A DNA stretch of 64,000 nt, from NCBI GenBank assembly GCA_022649305.1, contig JALCNW010000007.1, positions 1 to 64,000 of the forward strand, given 5' to 3'. A program made the position numbers and the translations under genes. Each line of letters begins with the position of its first letter. Position 1 is the stretch's first letter. The notes beneath the pieces are model-generated. The model ran no database searches and was not told where the DNA came from. It was given only the letters and a program-made list of their open reading frames with translations. The DNA comes from Enterobacter sp. GTDB lineage: Bacteria; Pseudomonadota; Gammaproteobacteria; Enterobacterales; Enterobacteriaceae. Below, piece after piece: positions 1 to 10,559 of the stretch.

Positions 1-344
1 CGAATATAGTGAATGGTGGGATCCACGCACAGATCTTTCAGTGAACCGAGGTACAGTTCCTGAATATTGTCCGGTGAGGGTTTAATCACCACCTGGAACT
101 GATAATAGTGCTGTAAGCGGTTTGGGTTTTCGCCATAACGACCATCGGTCGGACGGCGGGATGGCTGCACATAGGCTGTTGCCATCGGTTCTGGCCCCAA
201 CGCACGCAAGCTGGTCATCGGGTGTGAAGTGCCGGCGCCCACTTCCATGTCCAAAGGTTGAACGATGGTGCAGCCCTGACGAGCCCAGTAATCCTGTAAA
301 GTCAGGATCAGGCCCTGGAAGGTCTTGGTATCAAACTTTTGCAT
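1..344 (-). CDS. glyQ: Glycine--tRNA ligase alpha subunit, N-terminal part (cut by window edge)
   Basis: Reading leftward from the ATG at 344 gives a protein beginning [14 protein letters not shown], followed by the [16 protein letters not shown] and [16 protein letters not shown] blocks typical of the class II glycyl-tRNA synthetase alpha chain. About 114 codons are inside the window and the 3' part lies beyond base 1. The alpha chain carries the adenylation site and pairs with GlyS in an alpha2beta2 enzyme that charges tRNA-Gly in the cytoplasm. ysaB and wecH upstream match the E. coli order. Identity is very secure. Confidence 0.96.
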   Translation of the reverse strand, partial: MQKFDTKTFQGLILTLQDYWARQGCTIVQPLDMEVGAGTSHPMTSLRALGPEPMATAYVQPSRRPTDGRYGENPNRLQHYYQFQVVIKPSPDNIQELYLGSLKDLCVDPTIHYI

Positions 345-502
345 AGTTTTTCGTGCTGGATACGTGTGTTTTGAATGGAAGCGATCAGTATACCCGCTGA
401 CTGCAAGATATACAGTACGAAACGGGGTTGTTTAGGGAAAATTGGGAAATAAGGCGTTCCGCCAGTGCGGCACGCGGGCTGGCCAGCGTGATCACAGAGG
501 CG

Positions 503-808
503 TTAGCGCATAGAGAGATGTAAAAACTGCCCTTCCGGGTCAAAAGAACAGACAAAGCTCTCTTTACGCGCAGTATATCCACGCAGCTCATAGCTTCCCT
601 GAAACTGTTCAAAACCGGTCACGTCAATTTTTTGAGTTCCGGTATTATAACGATGCGCAGCCTGATCCTTACAAAGCTGTTCCATATTTAACGACCGCTC
701 CGGGCTCACTTTGCTTTTTTGCGCTTTTTGAACCGGACCGTCATCGGGTGAACTGCATCCCGCAAGCAATACGACCACAATGAGTGATACAACACGCTTC
801 ATCATCAT
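503..808 (-). CDS. ysaB: YsaB family small lipoprotein
   Basis: This small protein of about 100 residues has a hydrophobic signal (VVSLIVVVLLAGC) ending in a lipobox, so the cysteine near residue 18 should be lipidated, and the following SSPDDG favours outer-membrane sorting. The mature part has only three further cysteines or fewer and no recognised domain. It lies between glyQ and wecH as ysaB does in E. coli. Three ATG codons in a row make the exact start uncertain by up to two residues; an AAGGCGG ribosome-binding stretch lies upstream. The function is unknown. Confidence 0.85.
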   Translation of the reverse strand: MMMKRVVSLIVVVLLAGCSSPDDGPVQKAQKSKVSPERSLNMEQLCKDQAAHRYNTGTQKIDVTGFEQFQGSYELRGYTARKESFVCSFDPEGQFLHLSMR

Positions 809-991
809 TTTTATTACCGCCTTTCTTCAGGGCTGTTATTTTTAATATCAATGCTTTTATAGATCATGGTCCGGCATTCTGCGAACCTCTCCCCCGCTTC
901 ACAAGTCTGGAACACGACAATCAGATTTATCCAGTGAGAGGCCTAAGAAGATTCATGGTCAGACCGTTTTTAGGATGGAACAGAGGAAGTG

Positions 992-1987
992 ATGCAGTCA
1001 AAAATTAACTGGATAGACAACTTGCGAGGGATTGCCTGCTTGATGGTAGTGATGATTCATACCACCACCTGGTATATCACCAATGCGCACAGCATCAGTC
1101 CGCTCAACTGGGATATCGCCAATATCCTTAACTCTGCTTCACGCGTCAGCGTTCCACTCTTCTTCATGATTTCCGGTTTTTTGTTCTTTGGCGAACGCAG
1201 CGCCCAGCCGCGTCATTTTGTGCGTATCGCGCTGTGCCTGCTGTTTTACAGCGCCATAGCGCTGCTTTATATCACTTTGTTCACCTCCATCAACGCAGAG
1301 CTGTCGCTTAAGAACTTACTACAAAAACCGGTTTTCTATCACCTGTGGTTTTTCTTCGCCATTATCGTTAATTACCTGGTTTCACCGCTTATTCAGGTCA
1401 AAAACGTCGGCGGCAAGATGCTGCTGGCGCTGATGGTGGTTATTGGCCTGCTTGCCAATCCTAATACTGTCTCACAGAAAATTGGCGGCTTTGAATGGCT
1501 GCCGATTAATCTTTATATCAACGGCGATACGTTGTACTACGTGATTTATGGCCTGCTGGGTCGCGCCATCGGGATGATGGATACGAGCAAGCCACGGCTG
1601 ACGTGGCTTTGCGCCGCGCTATTTATCGTCGCGGTGTTTATTATTTCACGCGGGACGCTGCACGAGCTACGCTGGCGCGGAAACTTTGCCGATACCTGGT
1701 ATCTGTACTGCGGCCCGATGGTCTTTATCTGCGCCGTCTCCCTGCTCACGCTGGTGAAAAACACGCTCAACGCGCGCCCTCTGCCCGTGCTGGGGTTAAT
1801 TTCGAAGCACTCACTGGGGATTTATGGTTTTCATGCATTGGTGATCCACGCTCTGCGCACCCGAGGCGTTGAGTTCAAAAGCTGGCCGCTGCTCGATATC
1901 CTGTGGATCTTCTCTGCCACGCTTTTGATAAGCCTGCTGCTATCAATGCTATTGCAGCGAATCGATACGCGCCGATTGGTTAGTTAA
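992..1987 (+). CDS. wecH: O-acetyltransferase WecH (enterobacterial common antigen)
   Basis: This 331-residue integral membrane acyltransferase belongs to acyltransferase family 3. It opens with [19 protein letters not shown], which holds the conserved histidine-containing first helix, followed by about ten hydrophobic segments including [15 protein letters not shown] and [10 protein letters not shown]. In E. coli, WecH (YiaH) O-acetylates GlcNAc residues of enterobacterial common antigen in the inner membrane. I chose the ATG at 992, 5-10 bases after a GAGGAAG ribosome-binding site; a GTG sits one codon upstream. The end overlaps the convergent GlxA-type regulator gene by 8 bases. Confidence 0.92.
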   Translation: MQSKINWIDNLRGIACLMVVMIHTTTWYITNAHSISPLNWDIANILNSASRVSVPLFFMISGFLFFGERSAQPRHFVRIALCLLFYSAIALLYITLFTSINAELSLKNLLQKPVFYHLWFFFAIIVNYLVSPLIQVKNVGGKMLLALMVVIGLLANPNTVSQKIGGFEWLPINLYINGDTLYYVIYGLLGRAIGMMDTSKPRLTWLCAALFIVAVFIISRGTLHELRWRGNFADTWYLYCGPMVFICAVSLLTLVKNTLNARPLPVLGLISKHSLGIYGFHALVIHALRTRGVEFKSWPLLDILWIFSATLLISLLLSMLLQRIDTRRLVS

Positions 1988-2900
1988 CGATACGCTGTTT
2001 AGCGCGATGAAACTGACGCGGTGACGAAAATCCGGCGGCGATGGCCGCCTGCTCAACGCCACGCCCCTGTAGCAACCATTGCTGGGCGATCGCCAGCCGG
2101 AGCTGCTCCAGGTAATCGCGCACGCTAATGCCTAAATGTTCATGGAAAAGTCGGGTTAAATGGCGCGGACTCACGTGCGCCAGCGCCGCGATATCCACCA
2201 GCTGCCAGCCTTTTTGCGGCTCTGCCGTTAGCGCGTCTTGCGCACGATGTATTGCCGGATGCAGATGGTTGCGATAGCGCAGCCATGGCGAAAGCTGTGG
2301 GTCGTCGCCCGATCGCCGGAACCAGACCACCATTTCCCGCGCCACCGCCAGCGCCTTTTCGGCGCCGCACAGACGGTTAATCATGTGCAGTGCCAGGTCG
2401 ATACCCGAGGTGATCCCGGCGCTGGTCCAGATATTTTTATCCTGCACGAAAATTCGATTCTCTTTGATCAACGCCCCCGGCGCAGCGGCGCGCAAACGCG
2501 CGATGACATCATGGTGGGTAGTGCATTGCTTTCCCGTCAACAGGCCAGATTTGGCGGCCAGTAGCGCACCGGAACAGACGCACATCACGGTAATCGCCTG
2601 ACGCTGGATCTCAGGCTGCAATCGCATCAGCCAGTGCTGAATGCTCAGCGCCTGAGGCGTCGAAAATTGATATGTCGAGTCAGTGACGCCCGGCAGGACC
2701 AACAGGCTGCCTTCTGGCAGGCTCGCTGGTAGCGGCGTAATACCGCTCATCGTCAGGCCAATGGATGTGGGAACCTCAACCTCTGGGCCGATGTAATGCA
2801 GGCGAAAGGCATCGCCTGCCAGCACAAACGTTTCGGCAGGGCCGGTCATATCCAGCGACAGCACCCCAGGCAACATCACAAACCAGACGTCAATACTCAT
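1980..2900 (-). CDS. GlxA family transcriptional regulator (DJ-1/PfpI domain plus AraC helix-turn-helix)
   Basis: This 306-residue protein has a DJ-1/PfpI (class I amidotransferase-like) domain at about residues 1-185, with the nucleophile-elbow region [12 protein letters not shown] around C109. An AraC-type DNA-binding domain follows at about 214-305 ([19 protein letters not shown] and the second helix-turn-helix [18 protein letters not shown]). This architecture is typical of GlxA/FtrA/CdhR regulators. Its start codon overlaps the stop of the upstream isochorismatase-like gene (TGATG), so the two are co-transcribed and translationally coupled. The likely target is its own operon and the ligand is unknown. 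It sits where E. coli has yiaA-yiaB. Confidence 0.88.
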   Translation of the reverse strand: MSIDVWFVMLPGVLSLDMTGPAETFVLAGDAFRLHYIGPEVEVPTSIGLTMSGITPLPASLPEGSLLVLPGVTDSTYQFSTPQALSIQHWLMRLQPEIQRQAITVMCVCSGALLAAKSGLLTGKQCTTHHDVIARLRAAAPGALIKENRIFVQDKNIWTSAGITSGIDLALHMINRLCGAEKALAVAREMVVWFRRSGDDPQLSPWLRYRNHLHPAIHRAQDALTAEPQKGWQLVDIAALAHVSPRHLTRLFHEHLGISVRDYLEQLRLAIAQQWLLQGRGVEQAAIAAGFSSPRQFHRAKQRIVN

Positions 2901-3439
2901 CAGAGCGACTCCAGCGTCTCCGCAACGGTTTTAATATCAGCAAAACGCCCGTCCAGCACCGTTTCGGTACGATGGCGCAGGTCATCGGTATCGAGCGTAA
3001 TGCCCTTATGCGTCATTGGGAAGGTCAGCGTGGCTTCACTCACAAAGATAACGGCATAGCCCAAATCCGACGCCACTCGCGCGGTAGTTTCACAGCATTG
3101 TTCCGTACGAAGACCGCTAATAATAAGACGATTAATATCGCGCTCGCGCAGCCAGCGATCGAGCCCAGTATCGGTAAAGGCATTATGAACATGTTTCTGG
3201 AAAATTACCGCAGGCTGATGACGCAAAAAGGACATCGGTGTGACAGAGCCACTTTGCAAAGAGAATGGCCCACTCTCGTCTACATGAAAGATATCAACAA
3301 CCGGAACCCCACGCGATTCACAGCCTTCGATAAGCCCAAGAAGCGCCTGCTGGAACTCCGGAAAGCCTTTTTCCTGCCAGTATTCGCGATGATGAAAGGA
3401 CTGCTGGGTGTCGATATTAAGTAATGCGGTACGTGACAT
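2900..3439 (-). CDS. Isochorismatase-like cysteine hydrolase
   Basis: This 179-residue protein of the isochorismatase/nicotinamidase superfamily shows the expected catalytic triad: D10 in LLNIDTQQSF, K82 in FQKHVHNAF and C115 in GLRTEQCCETTARV. The family hydrolyses amides or vinyl ethers (nicotinamide, biuret, isochorismate and others); the substrate here cannot be read from sequence. I chose the ATG at 3439 because the MSRTALLNID opening aligns with family starts, and the longer in-frame extension upstream is not protein-like. It is followed with a one-base overlap by a GlxA-type regulator, a pairing common in small catabolic operons. Confidence 0.86.
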   Translation of the reverse strand: MSRTALLNIDTQQSFHHREYWQEKGFPEFQQALLGLIEGCESRGVPVVDIFHVDESGPFSLQSGSVTPMSFLRHQPAVIFQKHVHNAFTDTGLDRWLRERDINRLIISGLRTEQCCETTARVASDLGYAVIFVSEATLTFPMTHKGITLDTDDLRHRTETVLDGRFADIKTVAETLESL

Positions 3440-3543
3440 GGTGAGACTCCTCGCCGGTGGGTGTAACCCTATACTGACGAGGAGTGGAACTGATGAGAAT
3501 ACCAAAAAAGGACATCCTAACGTCGCTTAAGGACAACCTGCGA

Positions 3544-4998
3544 TTACGACATTAATGGTAGAAGTTGCTGATAGATTTTGCGGAACACTTCCCGTCGTTC
3601 AGCGTAACGCGCATGGCGCGCGGCGTCTGGACGATGCTCCTGCTCCAGCCTCAATTGCGGCAGCAGTTGAGACAAGGGTTTGTCGGGATTTACGGCAATC
3701 TGCGCCAGACGGGCCGCGCCCAAAGCTGGCCCCACGTCACCACCGGTACGGTAATCCAGCTGGAATCCGCTGATATCCGCTAACATTTGCCGCCAGTAGC
3801 GACTCCGCGCGCCGCCACCGATAAGCGTAATGCTGGTCGGTTTCAACCCACAATCGTGTACCACATCCATGCCGTCAGCTAGCGCATAGCCCACGCCTTC
3901 CAGCACCGCGCGCGCCAGTTCTGCCGGGCCATGCTGATGGGTTAAGCCAAAGAATACGCCTTTAGCCTGCGGGTTATTGTGGGGGGTACGCTCACCGGAA
4001 AGGTAAGGCAGGAACCACACCGTACCGGCATTTTCATCAGCCTGTTGTGCCGCGGCGATCAGCGCCGGGACATCTTCAAGACCGGTCAGCTTTGCCGCCC
4101 AGTCCAGGCATGACGCCGCACTGAGCATGACCGACATCAGATGCCATTTTCCCGGCAGCGCGTGGCAGAAACTGTGCACGGCGCTTTCCGGATTGCTGCG
4201 ATAACCGTCACTCACGGCGAAATAGACGCCCGATGTGCCCAGCGAAAGCATCGCCTGACCCGCATCCATCATGCCAACACCCACGGCACCTGCTGCGTTA
4301 TCGCCGCCACCAGCCACCACCGGCACCACGGGTAAATTCCAACGCACGGCTATCGATGACTGTAGCGTACCGGTGATTTCGCTGCCTTCGAAAAGGGCAG
4401 GCATATGGTCACGCGTGAGCTGACAGGCATCGAGCATCGCCTCGCTCCAGTCACGTTTCGCAACGTCAAGCCACATGGTGCCCGCCGCGTCCGACATATC
4501 GCTGGCGAAAACGCCCGTCATGCGAAAACGCAGATAATCTTTTGGCAGTAATACTTTATCAACCTGGCGGAAAATCTCAGGCTCATGACGCTGCACCCAC
4601 AACAGTTTTGGCGCGGTGAAACCTGGCATCATCAAATTGCCGGTTATCTCGCGTGACGTTGGCACACGCTCCTCCAGGATCGCACACTCTTCAGCGCAGC
4701 GACCGTCGTTCCATAAAATGGCAGGACGCAGAACTCGATGGGCGTTGTCCAGCAGCGTCGCGCCGTGCATTTGCCCGGCAATGCCTAATGCTTTAACGTC
4801 TTGCAAACTATGCTGCTCGCCTAAGGCGATTAACGCGCGATCCGTCGCTTGCCACCACTGTTCGGGGTCTTGCTCTGACCATAACGGGTGTGGGCGCGAG
4901 ACGTGCAGCTTTTCAGTTTGCGTCGCCAGTACCTCGCCCTTTTCGCTTAACAGGATGGCTTTCACACCCGATGTGCCAAGATCAATCCCGATATACAT
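3544..4998 (-). CDS. xylB: Xylulokinase
   Basis: This 484-residue FGGY sugar kinase starts MYIGIDLGTSGVKAILL (phosphate-binding loop). It has the hinge and catalytic-base region VVPVVAGGGDNAAGAVGVG near residue 230 and the FGGY-type ITLIGGGARSRYWRQMLAD signature near residue 395. It phosphorylates D-xylulose to D-xylulose 5-phosphate in the cytoplasm. The length matches E. coli XylB. It follows xylA in the same operon, with a REP palindrome in the 73-base gap that may lower or stabilise xylB relative to xylA message. Confidence 0.97.
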   Translation of the reverse strand: MYIGIDLGTSGVKAILLSEKGEVLATQTEKLHVSRPHPLWSEQDPEQWWQATDRALIALGEQHSLQDVKALGIAGQMHGATLLDNAHRVLRPAILWNDGRCAEECAILEERVPTSREITGNLMMPGFTAPKLLWVQRHEPEIFRQVDKVLLPKDYLRFRMTGVFASDMSDAAGTMWLDVAKRDWSEAMLDACQLTRDHMPALFEGSEITGTLQSSIAVRWNLPVVPVVAGGGDNAAGAVGVGMMDAGQAMLSLGTSGVYFAVSDGYRSNPESAVHSFCHALPGKWHLMSVMLSAASCLDWAAKLTGLEDVPALIAAAQQADENAGTVWFLPYLSGERTPHNNPQAKGVFFGLTHQHGPAELARAVLEGVGYALADGMDVVHDCGLKPTSITLIGGGARSRYWRQMLADISGFQLDYRTGGDVGPALGAARLAQIAVNPDKPLSQLLPQLRLEQEHRPDAARHARYAERREVFRKIYQQLLPLMS

Positions 4999-5022
4999 TG
5001 CGATGACTCCTTAAAAAGAAAT

Positions 5023-5048
5023 GCCCGGTGGCGCTATGCTTACCGGGC
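5023..5048. repeat. REP-type palindrome between xylA and xylB
   Basis: The inverted repeat GCCCGGT/ACCGGGC (5023-5029 and 5042-5048) surrounds a GGCGCTATGCTT-like loop. This matches the enterobacterial REP (PU) consensus of the GCCCGGTGGCGCTACGCTT type. It lies in the gap between the two genes of the xylAB operon, a usual place for REPs that protect the upstream message. Confidence 0.85.
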
Positions 5049-5071
5049 CGACTAACGTCTTCAGCTACGCA

Positions 5072-6394
5072 TTACTTGTCGAAAAGATAATGATTAACCA
5101 GGTTCTCCAGCAGCTCCTGATGACCGCTCTGGTGGCTCGGTGCCAGGCTATGCTGTTCAGCGTACTTCGCTATCTCAGCAAGCGATAACTGGCCTTTTAA
5201 GATTTGCTGACCCAGCTCACTGTTCCAGCCGGAATAACGCTTCGCTACACGCTTATCCAACTCACCGTCTTCGATCATGCGCGCCGCAACTTTCAGCGCC
5301 AGCGCCATGGTGTCCATTGCACCAATGTGACCGTAGAACAGATCGTATTTGTCGGTGCTCTGGCGGCGTACTTTGGCGTCAAAATTCAGGCCCCCCGTAG
5401 TAAAGCCACCCGCTTTGATGATTTCATACATCACCAGTGCGTTCTCTTCGACGCTGATTGGGAACTGGTCGGTATCCCAACCCAGCTGCGGATCGCCACG
5501 GTTTGCATCGACCGAACCAAAGATGCCCAGCGCAATGGCAGAAGCAATTTCATGATGGAAAGTGTGCCCTGCCAGCGTGGCGTGGTTCGCTTCAATATTC
5601 ACTTTGATCTCTTTTTCCAGACCAAACTGCTTCAGGAAGCCATACACGGTTGCCACGTCGTAGTCATACTGATGCTTAGTCGGTTCCTGCGGTTTTGGCT
5701 CAATGAGCAACGTGCCACGGAAGCCGATTTTATGTTTGTGCTCGACCACCATCTGCATGAAGCGACCAATTTGCTCACGTTCCTGACGCAGGTCGGTATT
5801 GAGCAGGGTTTCATAACCTTCACGACCGCCCCACAGCACGTAGTTTTCGCCGCCCAACTGATGCGTGGCATCCATTGCCGTGACCACCTGAGTGGCTGCC
5901 CAACTGAACACTTCCGGATCCGGATTCGTCGCCGCACCCGCACCGTAACGCGGATTCGTGAAGCAGTTTGCAGTACCCCACAGCAGCTTGACGCCGTTTT
6001 GCTGCTGTTTTTCGCCAAGATAATCCACCATCTGTGCAAAATTGCTCAGATACTCTTTCAGCGACGCGCCTTCCGGGGACACATCAACATCGTGGAAGCA
6101 GTAATACGGTACGTTCAGCTTGTGGAAGAATTCAAACGCGACGTCAGCTTTGCGCTTAGCCAGCTCCAGCGCATCACCCGGCTGCTGCCATGGACGGTCA
6201 AACGAACCGACACCGAACATATCCGCGCCATTCCAGCAGAAAGTGTGCCAGTAGCAGGCGGCAAAACGCAGGTGATCTTCCATACGCTTACCTAATACCA
6301 GCTCATCCGGATTGTAGTGACGAAATGCTAAAGGATTGGTGGATTTCGGGCCTTCGTAGCGAACACGGTCGAGTTGGTCAAAATAAGCTTGCAT
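5072..6394 (-). CDS. xylA: Xylose isomerase
   Basis: This 440-residue TIM-barrel isomerase converts D-xylose to D-xylulose. The family motifs are present: [13 protein letters not shown] with the catalytic histidine region, [31 protein letters not shown] and [18 protein letters not shown], which carry the two-metal ligands. I chose the ATG at 6394 ([11 protein letters not shown]), which matches the known N-terminus and has a GGAG site 7 bases upstream. An in-frame extension to 6457 lies in the leader and is probably not translated. It is divergent from xylF and shares its regulatory region. Confidence 0.97.
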   Translation of the reverse strand: MQAYFDQLDRVRYEGPKSTNPLAFRHYNPDELVLGKRMEDHLRFAACYWHTFCWNGADMFGVGSFDRPWQQPGDALELAKRKADVAFEFFHKLNVPYYCFHDVDVSPEGASLKEYLSNFAQMVDYLGEKQQQNGVKLLWGTANCFTNPRYGAGAATNPDPEVFSWAATQVVTAMDATHQLGGENYVLWGGREGYETLLNTDLRQEREQIGRFMQMVVEHKHKIGFRGTLLIEPKPQEPTKHQYDYDVATVYGFLKQFGLEKEIKVNIEANHATLAGHTFHHEIASAIALGIFGSVDANRGDPQLGWDTDQFPISVEENALVMYEIIKAGGFTTGGLNFDAKVRRQSTDKYDLFYGHIGAMDTMALALKVAARMIEDGELDKRVAKRYSGWNSELGQQILKGQLSLAEIAKYAEQHSLAPSHQSGHQELLENLVNHYLFDK

Positions 6395-6767
6395 ATTGAA
6401 CTCCATAATCAAGAGGTGCGGCGAGTCATCGATAATGGAGTAATAGTGAATACTCATTTCAAGTTGCTCAATTACGTTATTTCACACTGGCATTAAGAGA
6501 ATGCACAAACGTGCGCTGGCTCGCAAAATTAATGCTCAAACAAACGAATCTTCAGCGCTTATTCCAGAATCGAGTGTAATTAATAAGTTACGCATTTTAA
6601 AATCAGATCACGGTCATAAATTCGCAAATAAACCAAATATCATAATGAGAAGATAAAAATCTGTAATTGCTAGTTTTCCATTCCACGTTAAGAATTTGCT
6701 GCGTATCTGGCAGTGAATGATTCTTTTACCTCAGCATCACCACCCTACAGAAAAAGGTAATATAATT
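6395..6767. promoter_or_regulatory. xylA-xylF divergent promoter region with XylR/CRP control
   Basis: This 373-base gap separates the divergent xylAB and xylFGHR units and contains no gene. The block 6626-6669 (beginning AAATAAACC and ending CTGTAATTG) resembles what I recall of the E. coli XylR site in front of xylF. The block around 6446-6530, read on the minus strand, resembles the E. coli xylA promoter with its TTTTGCGAGC and GTGTGAAATAAC stretches. In E. coli, XylR with D-xylose and CRP activate both directions. Exact operator edges are inferred from recall of E. coli, not from an alignment. Confidence 0.7.
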
Positions 6768-7760
6768 ATGACGATAAAAAACCTGTGCCTTACTCTCTGC
6801 GCTTCGCTACTGCTAACAAGCATTGTGGGGCATGCAAAAGAAGTCAAAATCGGGATGGCTATTGACGATCTCCGCCTTGAACGCTGGCAAAAAGATCGCG
6901 ATATTTTTGTGAAGAAAGCAGAGTCTCTCGGTGCAAAAGTGTTTGTTCAATCTGCGAATGGCAATGAAGAAACGCAAATGTCGCAAATTGAAAATATGAT
7001 TAACCGTGGCGTTGATGTACTGGTTATTATTCCTTACAACGGTCAGGTGTTAAGTAATGTGGTAAAAGAAGCCAAACAAGAAGGCATTAAAGTTTTGGCT
7101 TACGATCGCATGATAAATAACGCTGATATCGATTTTTATATTTCGTTCGACAATGAAAAAGTCGGTGAAATTCAGGCGCAAAGTCTGGTCGACAAAGTGC
7201 CTCAGGGGAATTATTTCCTGATGGGCGGCTCACCGGTCGATAACAACGCCAAATTGTTCCGCGCAGGCCAAATGAAAGTGCTCAAACCCTATATCGACGA
7301 GGGCAAAATTAAAGTCGTTGGCGATCAGTGGGCCGATGGCTGGCTGCCAGAAAATGCATTAAAGATCATGGAAAATGCGCTCACCGCCAACAATAACAAA
7401 ATTGATGCCGTTGTCGCCTCCAACGACGCCACCGCAGGCGGCGCTATTCAGGCACTGAGCGCACAAGGTCTGGCAGGGAAAGTCGCCATTTCAGGGCAAG
7501 ATGCCGACCTGGCAGGCGTAAAACGTATTCTCAACGGGACCCAGACGATGACGGTCTACAAACCGATCACCGAACTCGCCAACACGGCGGCGGAAATCGC
7601 CGTTGAACTGGGTAACGGTCAGCAACCTAAAGCAGATTCTTCACTCAACAACGGCCTGAAAGATGTGCCTGCACGCCTGTTGACCCCAATCGAGGTCAAC
7701 AAAGAAAACATCGACGCCACCATCATCAAAGACGGCTTCCATAAAAAGAGCGAGCTGTAA
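6768..7760 (+). CDS. xylF: D-xylose ABC transporter, periplasmic binding protein
   Basis: This 330-residue protein has an N-terminal signal peptide (about 22 residues ending GHA before KEVKIGMAIDD) and a periplasmic-binding-protein type 1 fold. The conserved stretch GNEETQMSQIENMINRGVD and the sugar-site region VVASNDATAGGAIQAL match XylF. It delivers D-xylose to XylGH. I chose the ATG at 6768 because it begins the signal peptide (MTIKNLCLTLCASLLL) with AAAAAGG upstream; the in-frame ATG at 6717 would place histidine-rich leader sequence before it. First gene of xylFGH-xylR. Confidence 0.97.
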   Translation: MTIKNLCLTLCASLLLTSIVGHAKEVKIGMAIDDLRLERWQKDRDIFVKKAESLGAKVFVQSANGNEETQMSQIENMINRGVDVLVIIPYNGQVLSNVVKEAKQEGIKVLAYDRMINNADIDFYISFDNEKVGEIQAQSLVDKVPQGNYFLMGGSPVDNNAKLFRAGQMKVLKPYIDEGKIKVVGDQWADGWLPENALKIMENALTANNNKIDAVVASNDATAGGAIQALSAQGLAGKVAISGQDADLAGVKRILNGTQTMTVYKPITELANTAAEIAVELGNGQQPKADSSLNNGLKDVPARLLTPIEVNKENIDATIIKDGFHKKSEL

Positions 7761-7832
7761 TCCAACGCCGCCCCTGCTCTGCGGGGGCTCGGAGACTTGT
7801 ACGGTTCTACCTTCGGGTCATATGGAGCAGTT

Positions 7833-9374
7833 ATGCCTTATTTACTTGAAATGAAAAGTATCACCAAAGCCTTTGGCGCTGTGAAAGCCGTCGACAACGT
7901 TAGCCTGAGGTTGAATCCGGGCGAAATCGTCTCCCTGTGCGGTGAAAATGGCTCTGGCAAATCCACGCTAATGAAAGTTCTGTGCGGAATTTATCCACAC
8001 GGTAGCTATGACGGCGAGATTGTATTTGCAGGAGAAACGTTGCAGGCAGCCCATATTCGCGATACGGAACGTAAAGGCATCGCCATTATTCATCAGGAAC
8101 TGGCGTTGGTGAAACATCTGACCGTTCTGGAGAATATTTTCCTCGGGGCGGAGATTTCACGTCACGGCGTGCTGGACTACGACACCATGACGCTGCGCAG
8201 TGAAAAACTGCTCGCGCAGGTGAGCCTGGCCATTTCGCCCAATACGCGAGTCGGGGATCTGGGGCTTGGGCAGCAGCAACTGGTCGAAATCGCCAAGGCG
8301 CTCAACAAACAGGTGCGTCTGCTGATACTCGACGAACCCACCGCCTCCCTCACTGAACAAGAAACCGCGGTATTGCTCAATATCATCCGCGATCTGCAAA
8401 ACCACGGCATTGCCTGCATTTACATCTCGCACAAACTCAATGAAGTGAAAGCCATTTCGGACACCATCTGTGTCATTCGTGATGGACAGCATATTGGTAC
8501 ACGCGCCGCTACGGGCATGAGTGAAGATGACATTATCACCATGATGGTAGGCCGTGAGCTCACGGCGCTGTATCCAAACGAACCGCACACCACCGGAGCC
8601 GAAATTCTCCGCGTCGAAAACCTGACCGCATGGCATCCGGTCAATCGTCATATTAAACGCGTTAACGACGTTTCTTTTTCGCTGCATCGCGGTGAAATTC
8701 TCGGTATCGCTGGGCTGGTGGGTGCAGGGCGAACTGAGGCCGTACAGTGTCTGTTTGGCGTCTGGCCCGGGCGCTGGGAAGGGAAAATTTTTATCGACGG
8801 CCAACAGGTGCAGATAAACAGCTGTCAGCAGGCGATTGCCCACGGCATCGCCATGGTGCCGGAGGATCGCAAAAAAGACGGCATCGTGCCAGTCATGGCG
8901 GTGGGAAAAAACATCACCCTGGCAGCGCTTGACCAGTTTTCAGGCACGCTGAGCAGCCTGGATGACGCCGCAGAACAGCAATGCATTCTTCAGTCTTTGT
9001 CCCGACTTAAAGTCAAAACATCGTCCCCCGACCTGGCGATTGGTCGTCTGAGCGGCGGTAATCAACAAAAGGCCATTCTGGCGCGCTGCCTGCTGCTTAA
9101 TCCCCGGATGTTGATTCTGGATGAACCGACGCGCGGAATCGATATTGGCGCGAAATACGAAATCTACAAGCTCATCAACCAGCTGGTTCAGCAGGGGATC
9201 GCCGTTATCGTGATCTCGTCTGAACTGCCTGAAGTGCTCGGCCTGAGCGACCGCGTGCTGGTCATGCACGAAGGTAAGCTTAAAGCCAATCTGATTAACC
9301 AAAACCTGACGCAGGAACAGGTAATGGAAGCCGCATTAAGGAGCGAACGCCATGTCGAAAAGCAACCCGTCTGA
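7833..9374 (+). CDS. xylG: D-xylose ABC transporter, ATP-binding protein
   Basis: This 513-residue protein has two tandem ABC ATPase domains. Walker A of the first is GENGSGKST near residue 38, with Walker [12 protein letters not shown] near 165. The second domain has [10 protein letters not shown] near 295, a [16 protein letters not shown] signature near 405 and [12 protein letters not shown]. This tandem layout is standard for carbohydrate CUT2 importers. The start at 7833 (MPYLLEMKS) has a GGAG site just upstream. Its 3' end overlaps xylH by 23 bases, implying translational coupling. Confidence 0.97.
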   Translation: MPYLLEMKSITKAFGAVKAVDNVSLRLNPGEIVSLCGENGSGKSTLMKVLCGIYPHGSYDGEIVFAGETLQAAHIRDTERKGIAIIHQELALVKHLTVLENIFLGAEISRHGVLDYDTMTLRSEKLLAQVSLAISPNTRVGDLGLGQQQLVEIAKALNKQVRLLILDEPTASLTEQETAVLLNIIRDLQNHGIACIYISHKLNEVKAISDTICVIRDGQHIGTRAATGMSEDDIITMMVGRELTALYPNEPHTTGAEILRVENLTAWHPVNRHIKRVNDVSFSLHRGEILGIAGLVGAGRTEAVQCLFGVWPGRWEGKIFIDGQQVQINSCQQAIAHGIAMVPEDRKKDGIVPVMAVGKNITLAALDQFSGTLSSLDDAAEQQCILQSLSRLKVKTSSPDLAIGRLSGGNQQKAILARCLLLNPRMLILDEPTRGIDIGAKYEIYKLINQLVQQGIAVIVISSELPEVLGLSDRVLVMHEGKLKANLINQNLTQEQVMEAALRSERHVEKQPV

Positions 9375-10533
9375 GCTCAAAGTCGCCGTCCCCGCGCCCG
9401 GCGCGTTCTCGGGGCTAAAGGCCTTAAATCTACAAGTTTTCGTCATGATCGCCGCGATTATCGCGATTATGCTGTTCTTCACCTGGATGACCGACGGCTC
9501 TTATCTGAGCGCACGTAACATCTCTAACCTGCTACGTCAGACCGCTATCACCGGTATTCTGGCAGTCGGGATGGTCTTCGTGATTATCTCTGCGGAAATC
9601 GACCTGTCGGTCGGCTCGATGATGGGCTTATTAGGTGGTGTTGCGGCAATCTTCGATGTCTGGCTGGGCTGGCCTTTACCGCTGACCATTGCGGTTACGC
9701 TGGTACTCGGCCTGCTACTGGGCACCTGGAACGGCTGGTGGGTTGCCTATCGCAAAGTGCCTTCTTTCATAGTCACGCTGGCTGGGATGCTGGCATTTCG
9801 CGGCATTCTCATTGGTATCACCAACGGCACGACCGTTTCCCCAACAAGCGCGTCGATGTCGCAAATTGGTCAAAGCTACCTCTCCGATGGGCTTGGCTTC
9901 ACTCTCGGTGCGATCGGCCTGATGGCGTTTGTAGGCTGGCAGTGGCGGGGGCGGATGCGCCGTCAGGCAATGGGTCTCACGGCTCCAGCTTCAACGTCCG
10001 TTATCGGACGTCAGGCGTTAACCGCAGTGATCGTACTGGGGGCTATCTGGCTTCTCAATGACTACCGTGGCGTTCCCACTCCCGTACTGATCCTTACGCT
10101 GCTGCTCCTCGCAGGCATGTTTATGGCCACTCGTACTGCCTTTGGCCGACGTATTTACGCCATTGGTGGAAATATCGAAGCAGCAAGGCTGTCAGGCATT
10201 AACGTCGAACGCACCAAGCTTGCGGTGTTCGCGATTAACGGCCTGATGGTTGCCATTGCAGGGTTGATTCTGAGCTCCCGATTGGGCGCAGGCTCTCCGT
10301 CGGCTGGGAACATCGCCGAACTGGATGCTATTGCTGCCTGTGTCATTGGCGGCACCAGCCTCGCTGGGGGCATTGGTAGCGTAGCGGGCGCAGTGATGGG
10401 CGCATTTATTATGGCTTCTCTGGACAACGGAATGAGTATGATGGACGTCCCGACGTTCTGGCAGTATATCGTTAAGGGCGCAATCCTGTTGCTGGCAGTG
10501 TGGATGGATTCCGCGACCAAGCGACGGGCCTAG
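9352..10533 (+). CDS. xylH: D-xylose ABC transporter, permease
   Basis: This 393-residue inner-membrane permease of the CUT2/RbsC family has about ten to twelve hydrophobic helices. The family motif [19 protein letters not shown] lies near residue 80 and [19 protein letters not shown] near residue 265. It forms the D-xylose channel with XylG. Start [10 protein letters not shown] lies inside the end of xylG, preceded by an AAGGAGCG ribosome-binding site. The gene ends 26 bases before xylR. Confidence 0.97.
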   Translation: MSKSNPSELKVAVPAPGAFSGLKALNLQVFVMIAAIIAIMLFFTWMTDGSYLSARNISNLLRQTAITGILAVGMVFVIISAEIDLSVGSMMGLLGGVAAIFDVWLGWPLPLTIAVTLVLGLLLGTWNGWWVAYRKVPSFIVTLAGMLAFRGILIGITNGTTVSPTSASMSQIGQSYLSDGLGFTLGAIGLMAFVGWQWRGRMRRQAMGLTAPASTSVIGRQALTAVIVLGAIWLLNDYRGVPTPVLILTLLLLAGMFMATRTAFGRRIYAIGGNIEAARLSGINVERTKLAVFAINGLMVAIAGLILSSRLGAGSPSAGNIAELDAIAACVIGGTSLAGGIGSVAGAVMGAFIMASLDNGMSMMDVPTFWQYIVKGAILLLAVWMDSATKRRA

Positions 10534-10559
10534 AACCATTTATTTGGGGATGATGAGAC

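Noticed and set aside
2765-3424. Open frame of 219 codons on the plus strand over the isochorismatase-like gene and its regulator.
   Set aside because: It overlaps two genes with clear motifs on the other strand and shows none of its own.
5204-6295. Open frame of 363 codons on the plus strand opposite xylA.
   Set aside because: It lies wholly antisense to a well-conserved gene, has no ribosome-binding site or recognisable domain, and is explained by codon bias of xylA.
6395-6457. N-terminal extension of xylA by 21 codons.
   Set aside because: The ATG at 6394 matches the known protein start and has a GGAG site; the extension is leader sequence.
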